From an uncultured bacterium (GTDB lineage: Bacteria; Desulfobacterota; BSN033; UBA1163): a stretch of DNA of 64,000 nt. This document shows positions 31,364 to 39,802 of the stretch, piece by piece. How positions within the stretch are numbered: the first letter of the stretch is position 1; every line of letters begins with the position of its first letter. The stretch covers positions 1 to 64,000 of the forward strand of contig CALLAL010000009.1 of NCBI GenBank assembly GCA_938002255.1, written 5' to 3'. A program made the position numbers and the translations under genes. The notes beneath the pieces are model-generated. The model saw nothing but the letters and a program-made list of their open reading frames with translations, was not told the origin of the DNA and ran no database searches.

Positions 31364-32389
31364 ATGAAACTTGAGAGGTTTGAGGGGTGTTGGACGGCTA
31401 TGGTGACCCCGTTTGATCGAAAGGGTGAGGTTGATTACGAGGGTTTGGAGAAGAATGCGAGGTTCCTCATCGAAAATGGGTCAAATCTCGTCCCCACAGG
31501 AACAACCGGTGAATCTCCGACCCTTGACTGGAAAGAACATATTCGTGTGATCACAAAGGCAGTGAAGTTGGCCAAAGGAAAAGCCTTTGTTATTGCGGGG
31601 ACAGGTTCCAACGCAACGGATGAGGCTTTACGCGGCACAAAACATGCGGTTGAAGTCGGGGCACAGGGCGCATTGTTGGTCGATTGTTATTATAACGGAC
31701 CCTCCTCCCTTGAGCTAAGGACCCAGTACTATGAGGTCATTGCCAAAGCCTTTCGTAAAACTTTTATAGTTCCTTACGTGATTCCTGGAAGAACAGGAAC
31801 AAAGCTGGAGGTTGAGGATTTAGCCATCCTCCATCGAAAATATAAAAATGTCCGCGCCGTGAAAGAAGCGACCGCAGACCTTGAGCGGATGGCTAAGACG
31901 AGAACTCTTTGTGGGGAGGACTTCGATATTCTTTCAGGTGACGATGATAAGACTTTTGAGATGATGACACACGGCGACATCAGAGCTTCCGGGGTGATTT
32001 CAGTCATGTCGAACATCGTGCCAAGTCCTATTGGTGAGATGGTAAAGGCCATCCTGAAAGGGGATATGGAGAGGGCGAACTATTTAAGGGAAGTTCTCGA
32101 TCCCCTCTTTAAGGTCGTAACGGTCAATACGATCGAATCCTATGAGGGATTTGAGGTCCCGTGCAAGTTCCGAAATCCTGTAGCCATTAAGACGATGATG
32201 AAGGGACTGGGGATGCCCTCTGGGCCATGCCGCCCCCCTCTCGGAAAGATGACGCCCAAAGGGGTGGAGGTCGTCCGCAACGCCCTTAAAACCGTCTACG
32301 AAAAGGACAAAACAATCCTCCAACCCATCGAAGATTTTTATAAAGTGAAGGTGGGAGAACGAATCTACAATGACCGGTTCTGGAAATAA
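31364..32389 (+). CDS. Dihydrodipicolinate synthase/N-acetylneuraminate lyase family protein
   Basis: This is a class I aldolase of the DapA superfamily. The pyruvate-binding motif VPTGTTGESPTLDW lies near residues 42-55. The catalytic tyrosine and the arginine of the GRTG motif are in VPYVIPGRTGTKLE (about 132-145). The Schiff-base lysine is in VRAVKEATADLERM near 166. At 341 residues it is about 50 longer than typical DapA, with a C-terminal extension that includes CRPPLGKMTPKG. The isolated setting beside a fatty-acid transporter, rather than lysine genes, suggests a catabolic aldolase or hydratase-aldolase, but the substrate cannot be assigned. It has a very strong ribosome binding site and its own terminator. 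Confidence 0.82.
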   Translation: MKLERFEGCWTAMVTPFDRKGEVDYEGLEKNARFLIENGSNLVPTGTTGESPTLDWKEHIRVITKAVKLAKGKAFVIAGTGSNATDEALRGTKHAVEVGAQGALLVDCYYNGPSSLELRTQYYEVIAKAFRKTFIVPYVIPGRTGTKLEVEDLAILHRKYKNVRAVKEATADLERMAKTRTLCGEDFDILSGDDDKTFEMMTHGDIRASGVISVMSNIVPSPIGEMVKAILKGDMERANYLREVLDPLFKVVTVNTIESYEGFEVPCKFRNPVAIKTMMKGLGMPSGPCRPPLGKMTPKGVEVVRNALKTVYEKDKTILQPIEDFYKVKVGERIYNDRFWK

Positions 32390-32408
32390 AGGAAAGGATG
32401 CGAAAAGG

Positions 32409-32443
32409 AGGGCCTGTCTCCAGATGGAAGCAGGCCCTTTTTA
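32409..32443 (+). terminator. Intrinsic terminator of the DapA-family gene
   Basis: AGGGCCTG (32409-32416) and CAGGCCCT (32431-32438) form an eight-base GC-rich stem with a 14-base loop, followed by TTTTATT. It sits between two convergent genes and ends at the stop codon of the transporter gene. In the leftward direction the T-run is poor. Confidence 0.85.
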
Positions 32444-33871
32444 TTAGAAGTTTGGAATGAAGAAGAGGAATGCAAGAGAGGTGATGATGAAATAAACAAA
32501 AAAGACCATCAGCAGCCAGCCCATGATGTCTCGGAAGTTGAGTTTCGCCACGGCGAGCATAGCAATGGCCCAGAAGGGCTGGATCATATCGGTCAACATA
32601 TCGGACCAGGCATAAGTCACCACCGTTGTTCCCATCCCAACCCCCAACTGTTTTGCGGCCGGAATGATATAAGGTGAGACGACTGCCCACTCACCGCCTC
32701 CAGAAGGAATGAGGTAATTCAGAAGGCCTCCATACCAGTAGATGAAGAGAGGAAAAGTCTGAGGATTCGAAATAGCCACAAAGGCATTGGTAAATGCCTG
32801 AGAAAGCATGGTGAATTTGAAGAGTCCGAAAATCCCTGCATAGAATGGGAACTGGATGACGATTCCCCAAACAGCCTTTCCCGCATCTTCGGTCGCTTTG
32901 ATAAAGGACCAGGGTCTCCAGTGAAAGAGGATCCCCAGCATGAGCATGGTAAAATTGACAGCATCCAGGGTGAGACCTTTTCCGATGCCTTTGGTAGAAA
33001 AATGCCAGATGATCCAGATGATTCCTCCAATAAAGACGATGATATTGAACCCCGGCCACCAGTTCATCCAGTCCGAAGGACTTTCATATTTTGCAGGTCT
33101 TGGGGGAGCTTCGTAAAGTTTAAGTTTATTCATCAGCTCGGGATGGACAACAAAAGCTCTTCCGGGTCGGGGATGCATCAGGGCCATCAGAATGGTGACC
33201 ACGGCGACAACGATAATGGTCAGGATTAGGTTGAAGGGGTGAAAGATGGTGTTGGTGGTAGGAATGACTGCATCGAGCAACTTCCCTTTGATTAAGAAGT
33301 TGTCAGGAGTGGCAACGAGCAAGGTGGCCGAGCCAGAAAGCCCGGAGTGCCAGGTGCAGCCGAGACCCAAATAGGCAGCCGCCACCAGAAGACGATAATC
33401 AACCTTTGGATTTCTTCTCACAATGAAGAGAGCCAACATGGCACTTCCAATGAGGCTCAATCCCCAATTTAGCCATGCAATAATCATTGAGAAGAGAGCC
33501 ATCACCACAATGGCTTGCCAGGGCTTTTCAGGATTGGACCAGCCGGAAAGTCCATCGAGCAACTTCCGGATAGGAGGAGAACAGGCCAGGATGTAGCCTG
33601 TCATCATGATCAAGCACATCTGCATGGCAAATGAGAGGAGAGCCCAGAATCCATCTCCCCATGCCTTGATCGAGTCAAAGGCTCTTTGACCCATTCCAAC
33701 TTCAGGTTTAAATCCCCAGATAAGGGCAAGAATAAAGGTTACAATACTCAGGACAATGACAATTACAAAAGCATCCGGAATCCACCGCTCTGTCCAGCGA
33801 GTGAGGGCATCGCCCCAGTCTTTTAGAAACTCAAATGCACCTCGGGCTTCATCTTTCTTTTTTTCGTTCAT
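32444..33871 (-). CDS. AtoE-type short-chain fatty acid transporter
   Basis: This 475-residue polytopic protein matches the AtoE/short-chain fatty acid transporter family. It begins with a soluble stretch ending WTERWIPDAFVIVIVLSIVTFILALIWGF (in two parts, about 24-52) and has ten or more hydrophobic segments. Family signatures include WLNWGLSLIGSAMLALFIVRR near 144-164, LGLGCTWHSGLSGSATLLVATPDN (in two parts, about 178-201) and the C-terminal LNYLIPSGGGEWAVVSPYII. Known members carry butyrate or acetoacetate-type acids. It is convergent with the DapA-family gene. AAGAGGAGG precedes the ATG. Confidence 0.88.
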   Translation of the reverse strand: MNEKKKDEARGAFEFLKDWGDALTRWTERWIPDAFVIVIVLSIVTFILALIWGFKPEVGMGQRAFDSIKAWGDGFWALLSFAMQMCLIMMTGYILACSPPIRKLLDGLSGWSNPEKPWQAIVVMALFSMIIAWLNWGLSLIGSAMLALFIVRRNPKVDYRLLVAAAYLGLGCTWHSGLSGSATLLVATPDNFLIKGKLLDAVIPTTNTIFHPFNLILTIIVVAVVTILMALMHPRPGRAFVVHPELMNKLKLYEAPPRPAKYESPSDWMNWWPGFNIIVFIGGIIWIIWHFSTKGIGKGLTLDAVNFTMLMLGILFHWRPWSFIKATEDAGKAVWGIVIQFPFYAGIFGLFKFTMLSQAFTNAFVAISNPQTFPLFIYWYGGLLNYLIPSGGGEWAVVSPYIIPAAKQLGVGMGTTVVTYAWSDMLTDMIQPFWAIAMLAVAKLNFRDIMGWLLMVFFVYFIITSLAFLFFIPNF

Positions 33872-34185
33872 AGTTAATCCTCCTCTTCAAAGAATTGGAT
33901 GGAACAGAGAAGCCTTTTCAAAAGAGGTTTAAACCTCAAGGGAGGTTTTATGGCAGAACCACCTCCTTTCGTCAGAGGTTTAGAAAGGTTAGAGGGTTTT
34001 GTAGGAAGAAATAATCAGGACGAACCCCACTGCTTTCTTCATATCGAAATGATCACCTTTTGTCAAGAGAAATTTAAAGAGAAGAAATCTCTCCAAATCC
34101 TTTTTAACATTGACTTTTTTTCTATTTGTGTTAACATCGAAACGGTTACTTTCCAAGTCTTTTTGCTGAAAAAAAGCGAGGGGTT
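33872..34185. other. Gap of 314 bases between atoE-like and thpR
   Basis: No gene is supported here, although one frame on the plus strand stays open without family features. A perfect 14-base palindrome GAGGTTTAAACCTC lies at 33924-33937, about 53 bases upstream of the transporter ATG, and further GAGGTTT-like copies follow to about 33995. A predicted rightward promoter lies at 34112-34139. Confidence 0.5.
34112..34139 (+). promoter_or_regulatory. Predicted promoter for thpR-recA
   Basis: TTGACT (34112-34117), a 16-base spacer and TAACAT (34134-34139) resemble a sigma-70 promoter. It lies about 47 bases before the thpR start and would serve the run thpR-recA-pilT-alaS. Confidence 0.45.
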
Positions 34186-34764
34186 TTGTTGTTTCGATCC
34201 TTTCTGGCTATCGAACTTCCTTCAACCATTCTACATAGGATCGGAGATGTTCAAAGAGATCTAAAAGCCTCAAAAGCCGATGTCCGTTGGGTGAGCCCAG
34301 AAAATATCCATCTGACCCTGAAATTTTTTGGGACGATTGAAGAATGGAAGATTGAATCGATTACCAAGGCGATTGAGGCTCCTGTAAAAGCCACTCCACC
34401 CCTTTCAGTTTTGGTCAGGGGAATGGGCGCATTTCCTGGTTTAAGAAATCCCAGAGTGATCTGGGCGGGGTTAAATAACGGAAAGGAAGTTCTCATCTCA
34501 TTTCAGAAACGGTTGGATGGAGCACTTCAAAAGATTGGGTTTCCTCCTGAAGACCGTACCTTCCATCCCCATTTGACATTGGGAAGGCTACGATCGAACT
34601 ATGGAAAAGAGGATTTAATCCGGGTGATGGAAAAGTATCGAGATGAGGTCTTCGGCCATTTCCAGGTTGAAACGGTCATTCTTTTTAAGAGTGATTTAAC
34701 GCCCCAAGGACCCATCTATACCAAATTGAAGGAAGTGAGGTTGGTTGGCCAAAATCAAGGATGA
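34186..34764 (+). CDS. thpR: RNA 2',3'-cyclic phosphodiesterase (LigT/ThpR)
   Basis: ThpR belongs to the 2H phosphoesterase superfamily and opens 2',3'-cyclic phosphate ends of RNA. The 192-residue protein has the two H-x-T-x motifs, HLTLKFFG near residue 42 and HPHLTLGRLR near 128, with FLAIELP at the N-terminus. Translation probably starts at one of two tandem TTG codons (34186, 34189), preceded by GCGAGGGG. No in-frame ATG would keep the N-terminal strand. It lies just upstream of recA, as in several Deltaproteobacteria. Confidence 0.88.
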   Translation: MLFRSFLAIELPSTILHRIGDVQRDLKASKADVRWVSPENIHLTLKFFGTIEEWKIESITKAIEAPVKATPPLSVLVRGMGAFPGLRNPRVIWAGLNNGKEVLISFQKRLDGALQKIGFPPEDRTFHPHLTLGRLRSNYGKEDLIRVMEKYRDEVFGHFQVETVILFKSDLTPQGPIYTKLKEVRLVGQNQG

Positions 34765-34837
34765 GATTGGGAGATAAGGTGAAAAAAAGCATGCCCCATC
34801 ACCGAATCCAAACCGGCTTGACTGGAGGGAGGGAAGG

Positions 34838-35854
34838 ATGAAGGAAGATCCGAGCAGGAAGAAGGCAGTTGATTTGGCAGTTACCCAGATCGAAAAACAG
34901 TTCGGCAAAGGTGCAATTATGAAGTTGGGAGCAGAGACCTTGCCAGGAGAAATTCCAACGATCTCCACCGGGTCCCTTTCCCTTGACATTGCTCTCGGTG
35001 TCGGTGGGTTGCCTCGAGGCCGGGTCATTGAAATTTTCGGACCTGAAGCCTCTGGAAAGACCACCCTCGCCCTTCATGTCATTGCTGAAGCTCAAAAGAG
35101 AGGAGGCATTGCGGTCTTTATCGATGCGGAGCATGCCCTCGATATTCAATATGCGAAGAAACTCGGAGTGAAGATCGATGAACTCCTCCTCTCCCAACCC
35201 GATACGGGAGAACAGGCTCTCGAAATTGCAGAGCACCTGGTTCGAAGCGGAGGGGTTGACGTCATTGTGATCGACTCAGTCGCTGCCTTAGTTCCCAAAG
35301 CAGAGATTGAGGGAGAGATGGGCGATGCCCATATGGGACTTCAGGCAAGGCTCATGTCACAGGCTTTGAGAAAACTGACTGCCACCATCAGTAAATCCAA
35401 CACCATCCTTATTTTCGTCAACCAGATTCGGATGAAAATTGGTGTTATGTTTGGAAATCCAGAGACGACGACCGGAGGCAATGCCTTAAAGTTTTATTCT
35501 TCCGTGCGGCTCGATGTCCGGAGAACCGCCTCCATCAAGCAGGGGCAAGACGTGATCGGAAGTCGGACCAAAGTCCGCATTGTGAAGAATAAAGTGGCCC
35601 CTCCCTTTAAAGAGGTGGAGTTTGATCTTATCTATGGGGAAGGCATTTCAAGAGAAGGAGATGTTTTGGACCTGGCCGTGGAGAAGAACATTGTAGAAAA
35701 GAGCGGGACTTGGTACACCTTTGGTGGACAACGGATTGGCCAGGGGAGGGAGAATGCCAAGCAATTTTTAAAAGAGAATTCGAAGATCCTTGAGCAAATC
35801 GAAAGAGAAATCCTTGAGAGCGTGACCCTCTCGAAGGCAGGCTTAGCCAAATAA
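34838..35854 (+). CDS. recA: Recombinase RecA
   Basis: RecA forms filaments on single-stranded DNA for homologous recombination and triggers the SOS response. The 338-residue protein has Walker [19 protein letters not shown] near residues 60-77, [22 protein letters not shown] near 142-163 (Walker B and L1), and L2 around [37 protein letters not shown] site precedes the ATG. No LexA-type operator was recognised upstream. The regulator recX, often next to recA, is absent, and pilT follows instead. Confidence 0.97.
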   Translation: MKEDPSRKKAVDLAVTQIEKQFGKGAIMKLGAETLPGEIPTISTGSLSLDIALGVGGLPRGRVIEIFGPEASGKTTLALHVIAEAQKRGGIAVFIDAEHALDIQYAKKLGVKIDELLLSQPDTGEQALEIAEHLVRSGGVDVIVIDSVAALVPKAEIEGEMGDAHMGLQARLMSQALRKLTATISKSNTILIFVNQIRMKIGVMFGNPETTTGGNALKFYSSVRLDVRRTASIKQGQDVIGSRTKVRIVKNKVAPPFKEVEFDLIYGEGISREGDVLDLAVEKNIVEKSGTWYTFGGQRIGQGRENAKQFLKENSKILEQIEREILESVTLSKAGLAK

Positions 35855-35867
35855 GAAGGAGGTTTCG

Positions 35868-37070
35868 ATGGATATCAATCAGATTTTGGTCGAAGCGTTA
35901 GAACATGAGGCCTCGGACGTTCATATTAAAGAAGGAGCCCCCCCCATCTTTCGGGTTAATGGAACGCTGAAGCCTTATAGTAAAGTGAAGCCCTTCGATC
36001 ACAACGACCTCTCCAAGATGGCTTTTGGTTTGATGAACGACTGGCAGAAAGAGCGTTTCATTAAAAACCGGGAAGTGGACATGGGCTATGAGGTCTATGG
36101 CTTGGGTCGATTCCGGGTCAATGTCTATCAACAGAGGGGAAAACTCTCCATCGCCCTCCGAATTGTTCCCTATCAGATCAAAACCCTGGAAGAGCTTCAT
36201 CTTCCACCCGTTATCAAAGATATTGCCATGGAGAATCGCGGTCTCATTCTCGTTACCGGAACGACCGGTAGTGGCAAGTCCACCACGCTGGCTTCTATGA
36301 TCGATATCATTAATAAGAACCGGAACTGTCACATTATTACCATTGAGGATCCCATCGAGTTCATCCATGAGGACAAAAAATCGATTATCGATCAGAGGGA
36401 AGTCGGTTCAGACACCAGCACCTTTTCCAGTGCCCTCCGGGTGGCCCTTCGTCAGGACCCGGATGTCATTCTGGTTGGAGAGATGAGAGACTTCGAGACC
36501 ATTGAGACGGCTCTAACGGCTGCAGAAACAGGTCATCTCGTGATGTCCACCCTTCACACCCTGAATGCCACAGAAACCATCACCCGTATCATCTCGGTCT
36601 TTCCTCCCTACCATCAGAAGCAGGTGAGGCTTCAGCTGGCGGCCGTGCTCAAAGGCGTGATTTCCCAGAGATTGGTTCCCAGGGCAGACGGGATGGGAAG
36701 GGTTCCTGCGGTAGAGATCTTGGTCTCCACGGCAAGGGTGAGGGAGTGTATCATTGAAAAGGATAAGACCAATGAGATTAATGATGCCATTGCCAAGGGC
36801 CAGACCGCTTATGGGATGCAGACGTTTGATCAATCTCTCATGTACTTGATGAAACAGAACCTAATCACCTATGAAGAGGCACTTAAACATTGCACCAATC
36901 CCGATGACTTCGCCCTGAGAGTGAAGGGGATTCTGGCTACCAGTGATACATCTTGGGATGACTTCGAATCCCTTGAAAAGGAGAGGGAGAAAGAGAAAGA
37001 GGCTGTGAAGAAAGTCATGTCAGGGAAGCCTGGGGATCCCAAGATGGGAGGGATGGGATTAAAACGATGA
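35868..37070 (+). CDS. pilT: Type IV pilus retraction ATPase (PilT/PilU family)
   Basis: PilT-family hexameric ATPases pull back type IV pili for twitching motility. The 400-residue protein begins MDINQILVEALEHEASDVHIKEGAPPIFRVNG. Walker A is GTTGSGKSTTLASM near 130, the Asp and His boxes ITIEDPIEFIHEDKKS and VMSTLHTLNATETI are present, and Walker B is VILVGEMRDFETIE. It is longer than classic PilT (about 345), with a charged Lys/Glu C-terminal tail, which is more like PilU. No other pilus gene is nearby. The alaS start overlaps its stop by four bases. Confidence 0.92.
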   Translation: MDINQILVEALEHEASDVHIKEGAPPIFRVNGTLKPYSKVKPFDHNDLSKMAFGLMNDWQKERFIKNREVDMGYEVYGLGRFRVNVYQQRGKLSIALRIVPYQIKTLEELHLPPVIKDIAMENRGLILVTGTTGSGKSTTLASMIDIINKNRNCHIITIEDPIEFIHEDKKSIIDQREVGSDTSTFSSALRVALRQDPDVILVGEMRDFETIETALTAAETGHLVMSTLHTLNATETITRIISVFPPYHQKQVRLQLAAVLKGVISQRLVPRADGMGRVPAVEILVSTARVRECIIEKDKTNEINDAIAKGQTAYGMQTFDQSLMYLMKQNLITYEEALKHCTNPDDFALRVKGILATSDTSWDDFESLEKEREKEKEAVKKVMSGKPGDPKMGGMGLKR

Positions 37071-39691
37071 CCTCAAAAGAGATTCGTCAAGCCTTTCTTA
37101 AATATTTCGAAAAACGGAATCACCGCATTGTTCCAAGTTCTTCGCTTGTTCCCAAACAGGATCCCACGCTGCTTTTTACTAATGCAGGCATGGTACAATT
37201 CAAGGGGGTTTTCTTAAACGAGGAGACTCGTGATTATTCCCGAGCAGCCACTTCTCAAAAATGCGTTCGTGCTGGGGGTAAACATAACGATCTTGAAAAT
37301 GTGGGGAAAACGGCTCGTCACCATACCTTCTTCGAAATGCTGGGGAATTTCTCTTTTGGCGACTATTTTAAAGAAGGGGCCATTGAGATGGCCTGGGACC
37401 TGCTCATCCACCAATGGGGACTCCCTTCTGAAAAGATGTGGATCACCATCTATCTGGATGACGATGAAGCTTTCCATCTCTGGCGTAAGATTGGTATTCC
37501 CGCCGATCGAATCGTTCGTTTAGGTGAGAAGGACAATTTCTGGGCGATGGGGGAAACTGGGCCCTGTGGACCCTGTTCGGAGATGGTGATCGATCAAGGA
37601 GAAGAGATGGGATGCGGTCGTCCTGAGTGTGCTGTAGGCTGCGAGTGTGACCGCTACCTTGAACTCTGGAACCTTGTCTTCATGCAATTCAATCGAGACG
37701 CCCAGGGAACCCTGACCCCTCTGGCAAAACCCTGCATTGATACAGGCATGGGACTGGAAAGGATCTCCGCTGTCCTTCAGGGGGTCAAGAGCAATTTTGA
37801 AACGGACCTGTTCATTCCCATCATCCAAGAGATCACAGAGATCAGCCATCGCCCTTATGGAAAAGATCCCCGAACGGATATTTCTCTCCGTGTCATAGCC
37901 GATCATAGCCGTGCGGCAACCTTTCTTATCAACGATGGTGTTTTACCTTCCAACGAAGGCAGGGGATATGTGCTTCGCAGGATCATGCGGAGGGCCATGA
38001 GACACGGAAAGATGCTCGGCATTGATCATCCCTTCCTCTATCGAACCTCGCTGAAGGTTGTCGATTTGATGAAGGAGCCCTACCCTGAACTCAGGGAGAC
38101 AGAGGCCGTGATCTCGAAGGTCATTCGAAATGAAGAAGAACGTTTTTCAGAAACCCTCGATTCAGGATTAAAAATCTTGAGAGACGAGTTGGATCGATTA
38201 AGGCGGATGAACTCCAAGGTTCTTGCCGGTGAGGTGGCCTTCCGTCTTTATGACACCTATGGGTTTCCTCTGGACCTGACCACCGAGATCCTGCAAGAGG
38301 AAGGAATGAGCCTCGATGAAGAAGGGTTCAAGGCTCATATGGAAGGGCAGAGGCAAAAAAGTAAGCAGGCTTGGCAGGGGATGGGGGAAGGGAAGACCAA
38401 AGAGATCTACCGTCAACTCTCAAACGAGGGGCTCAAGACTCACTTTTTAGGGTACGAGGAGATCCAGTGTGAATCGAAAATCCTGAAACTGATCAGAGGC
38501 AATGAATCGGTCTTCTCTGCCCAAGAGGGAGAGGAGGTTGAGGTCATTGCCGAAAGAACCCCTTTTTATGGAGAAACAGGAGGTCAGGTCGGAGATCGAG
38601 GAGTGATCTTTCAGGAAGATTTTTCCCTGGAAGTGGAGGATACGATCAGGCCCTTGGAAGACCTGATCGTCCATAAAGTTCGAGTGAAACGAGGAGTGGT
38701 GAGAACCGGCATAGAGGCAACGTTCAAAGTCGATCAGGATAGGCGAAGAGCCATTGCCTTGAATCATACGGCTACGCATCTGCTTCAGGCGGTGTTACGG
38801 GAGGTGTTGGGAAGCCATGTCCATCAGGCTGGATCTTTGGTGGCTCCAGAACGATTGAGGTTTGATTTTACCCATTTCGCTCCGATTGAGGCAAAGGATC
38901 TTGAGCGGATTGAGGCCATGGTCAATCAAAAGATCCGGCAGAACATGAAGGTCGAGACAAAGATCATGAGGGTTGAAGAGGCCCTCCAAAGTGGAGCCAT
39001 GGCCCTTTTCGGTGAGAAATATGGCGAAAAGGTGAGGGTGGTCCGGGTCTCTGATTTCAGTATTGAACTTTGCGGAGGGACTCACACCGACCGGACAGGC
39101 GATATCGGCCTTTTTAAAATCTTACATGAAACGGGTGTGGCCGCAGGGGTCAGAAGAATTGAAGCGCTCACAGGAGAAGGAGCCTATCAATTTATCCTTG
39201 AAGAGGAACGTCAACTCCAGGAAATTGCTCTCACTCTCAAAGCACCCATGGAGGAGGTCGGACGGAGAGTAGAACGACTCCTTCAGAGGCAGAAGGAACT
39301 AGAGAGAGAATTAGAATCCTTTCAGGCGAAGTATGCCCATCAGGAACTCTCCACCCTTTTGTCAAGGGCAAGGGAGATCAAGGGCGTAAAGGTTTTGTCA
39401 GTCCGATTGGATGGAAAGGATCCAAAGCGGTTAAGAGAGTATGTGGATCAATTGAAGGTCAAGATGGGCTCCGGGGTTATCCTTCTGGGAAGCCAGAATG
39501 ATTCAAAAGTGAGTCTTGTCATGGGGATCACAGAGGATCTTCTCCCTCGATTCAAAGCGAATGATTTGATCAAGAAGATTGCTCTCCGGGTGGGAGGCAC
39601 AGGAGGAGGCCGCCCCGATTTTGCTCAGGCAGGCGGAACGGTTTCTGAAAAACTTGATGAGGCGCTTCAAGCGATTGACGATCTTATTTGA
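37067..39691 (+). CDS. alaS: Alanyl-tRNA synthetase
   Basis: AlaS charges tRNA-Ala and edits mischarged serine and glycine. The 874-residue protein has the class II catalytic core (TARHHTFFEMLGNFSFGDYF near 82-101), the editing domain with zinc ligands HTATHLL (about 568) and CGGTHTDRTGD (about 669), and the C-terminal GGTGGGRPDFAQAGG. A Cys cluster, CGRPECAVGCEC near residues 184-195, is found in many family members and may bind zinc. It overlaps pilT (ATGA), which suggests coupling. Confidence 0.97.
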   Translation: MTSKEIRQAFLKYFEKRNHRIVPSSSLVPKQDPTLLFTNAGMVQFKGVFLNEETRDYSRAATSQKCVRAGGKHNDLENVGKTARHHTFFEMLGNFSFGDYFKEGAIEMAWDLLIHQWGLPSEKMWITIYLDDDEAFHLWRKIGIPADRIVRLGEKDNFWAMGETGPCGPCSEMVIDQGEEMGCGRPECAVGCECDRYLELWNLVFMQFNRDAQGTLTPLAKPCIDTGMGLERISAVLQGVKSNFETDLFIPIIQEITEISHRPYGKDPRTDISLRVIADHSRAATFLINDGVLPSNEGRGYVLRRIMRRAMRHGKMLGIDHPFLYRTSLKVVDLMKEPYPELRETEAVISKVIRNEEERFSETLDSGLKILRDELDRLRRMNSKVLAGEVAFRLYDTYGFPLDLTTEILQEEGMSLDEEGFKAHMEGQRQKSKQAWQGMGEGKTKEIYRQLSNEGLKTHFLGYEEIQCESKILKLIRGNESVFSAQEGEEVEVIAERTPFYGETGGQVGDRGVIFQEDFSLEVEDTIRPLEDLIVHKVRVKRGVVRTGIEATFKVDQDRRRAIALNHTATHLLQAVLREVLGSHVHQAGSLVAPERLRFDFTHFAPIEAKDLERIEAMVNQKIRQNMKVETKIMRVEEALQSGAMALFGEKYGEKVRVVRVSDFSIELCGGTHTDRTGDIGLFKILHETGVAAGVRRIEALTGEGAYQFILEEERQLQEIALTLKAPMEEVGRRVERLLQRQKELERELESFQAKYAHQELSTLLSRAREIKGVKVLSVRLDGKDPKRLREYVDQLKVKMGSGVILLGSQNDSKVSLVMGITEDLLPRFKANDLIKKIALRVGGTGGGRPDFAQAGGTVSEKLDEALQAIDDLI

Positions 39692-39711
39692 TTTGGTCTC
39701 AGGAGGTTCCT

Positions 39712-39751
39712 ATCCCCCCATCCTCGGGCAGAAGGAAAGGGGGATTTTTTT
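39712..39751 (+). terminator. Intrinsic terminator after alaS
   Basis: ATCCCCC (39712-39718) pairs with GGGGGAT (39739-39745) across a 20-base loop, followed by a run of seven T. It closes the recA-pilT-alaS transcript before gltX. Confidence 0.8.
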
Positions 39752-39802
39752 GTTATCGACTCTTAGGGGAGGTTTTCCGTATTCCCTTTCAAGGGAGCAT
39801 TG

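Noticed and set aside
33899-34264. Plus-strand frame in the atoE-thpR gap
   Set aside because: It runs into thpR in another frame, is rich in Phe and Lys from AT-rich DNA, and shows no family feature.
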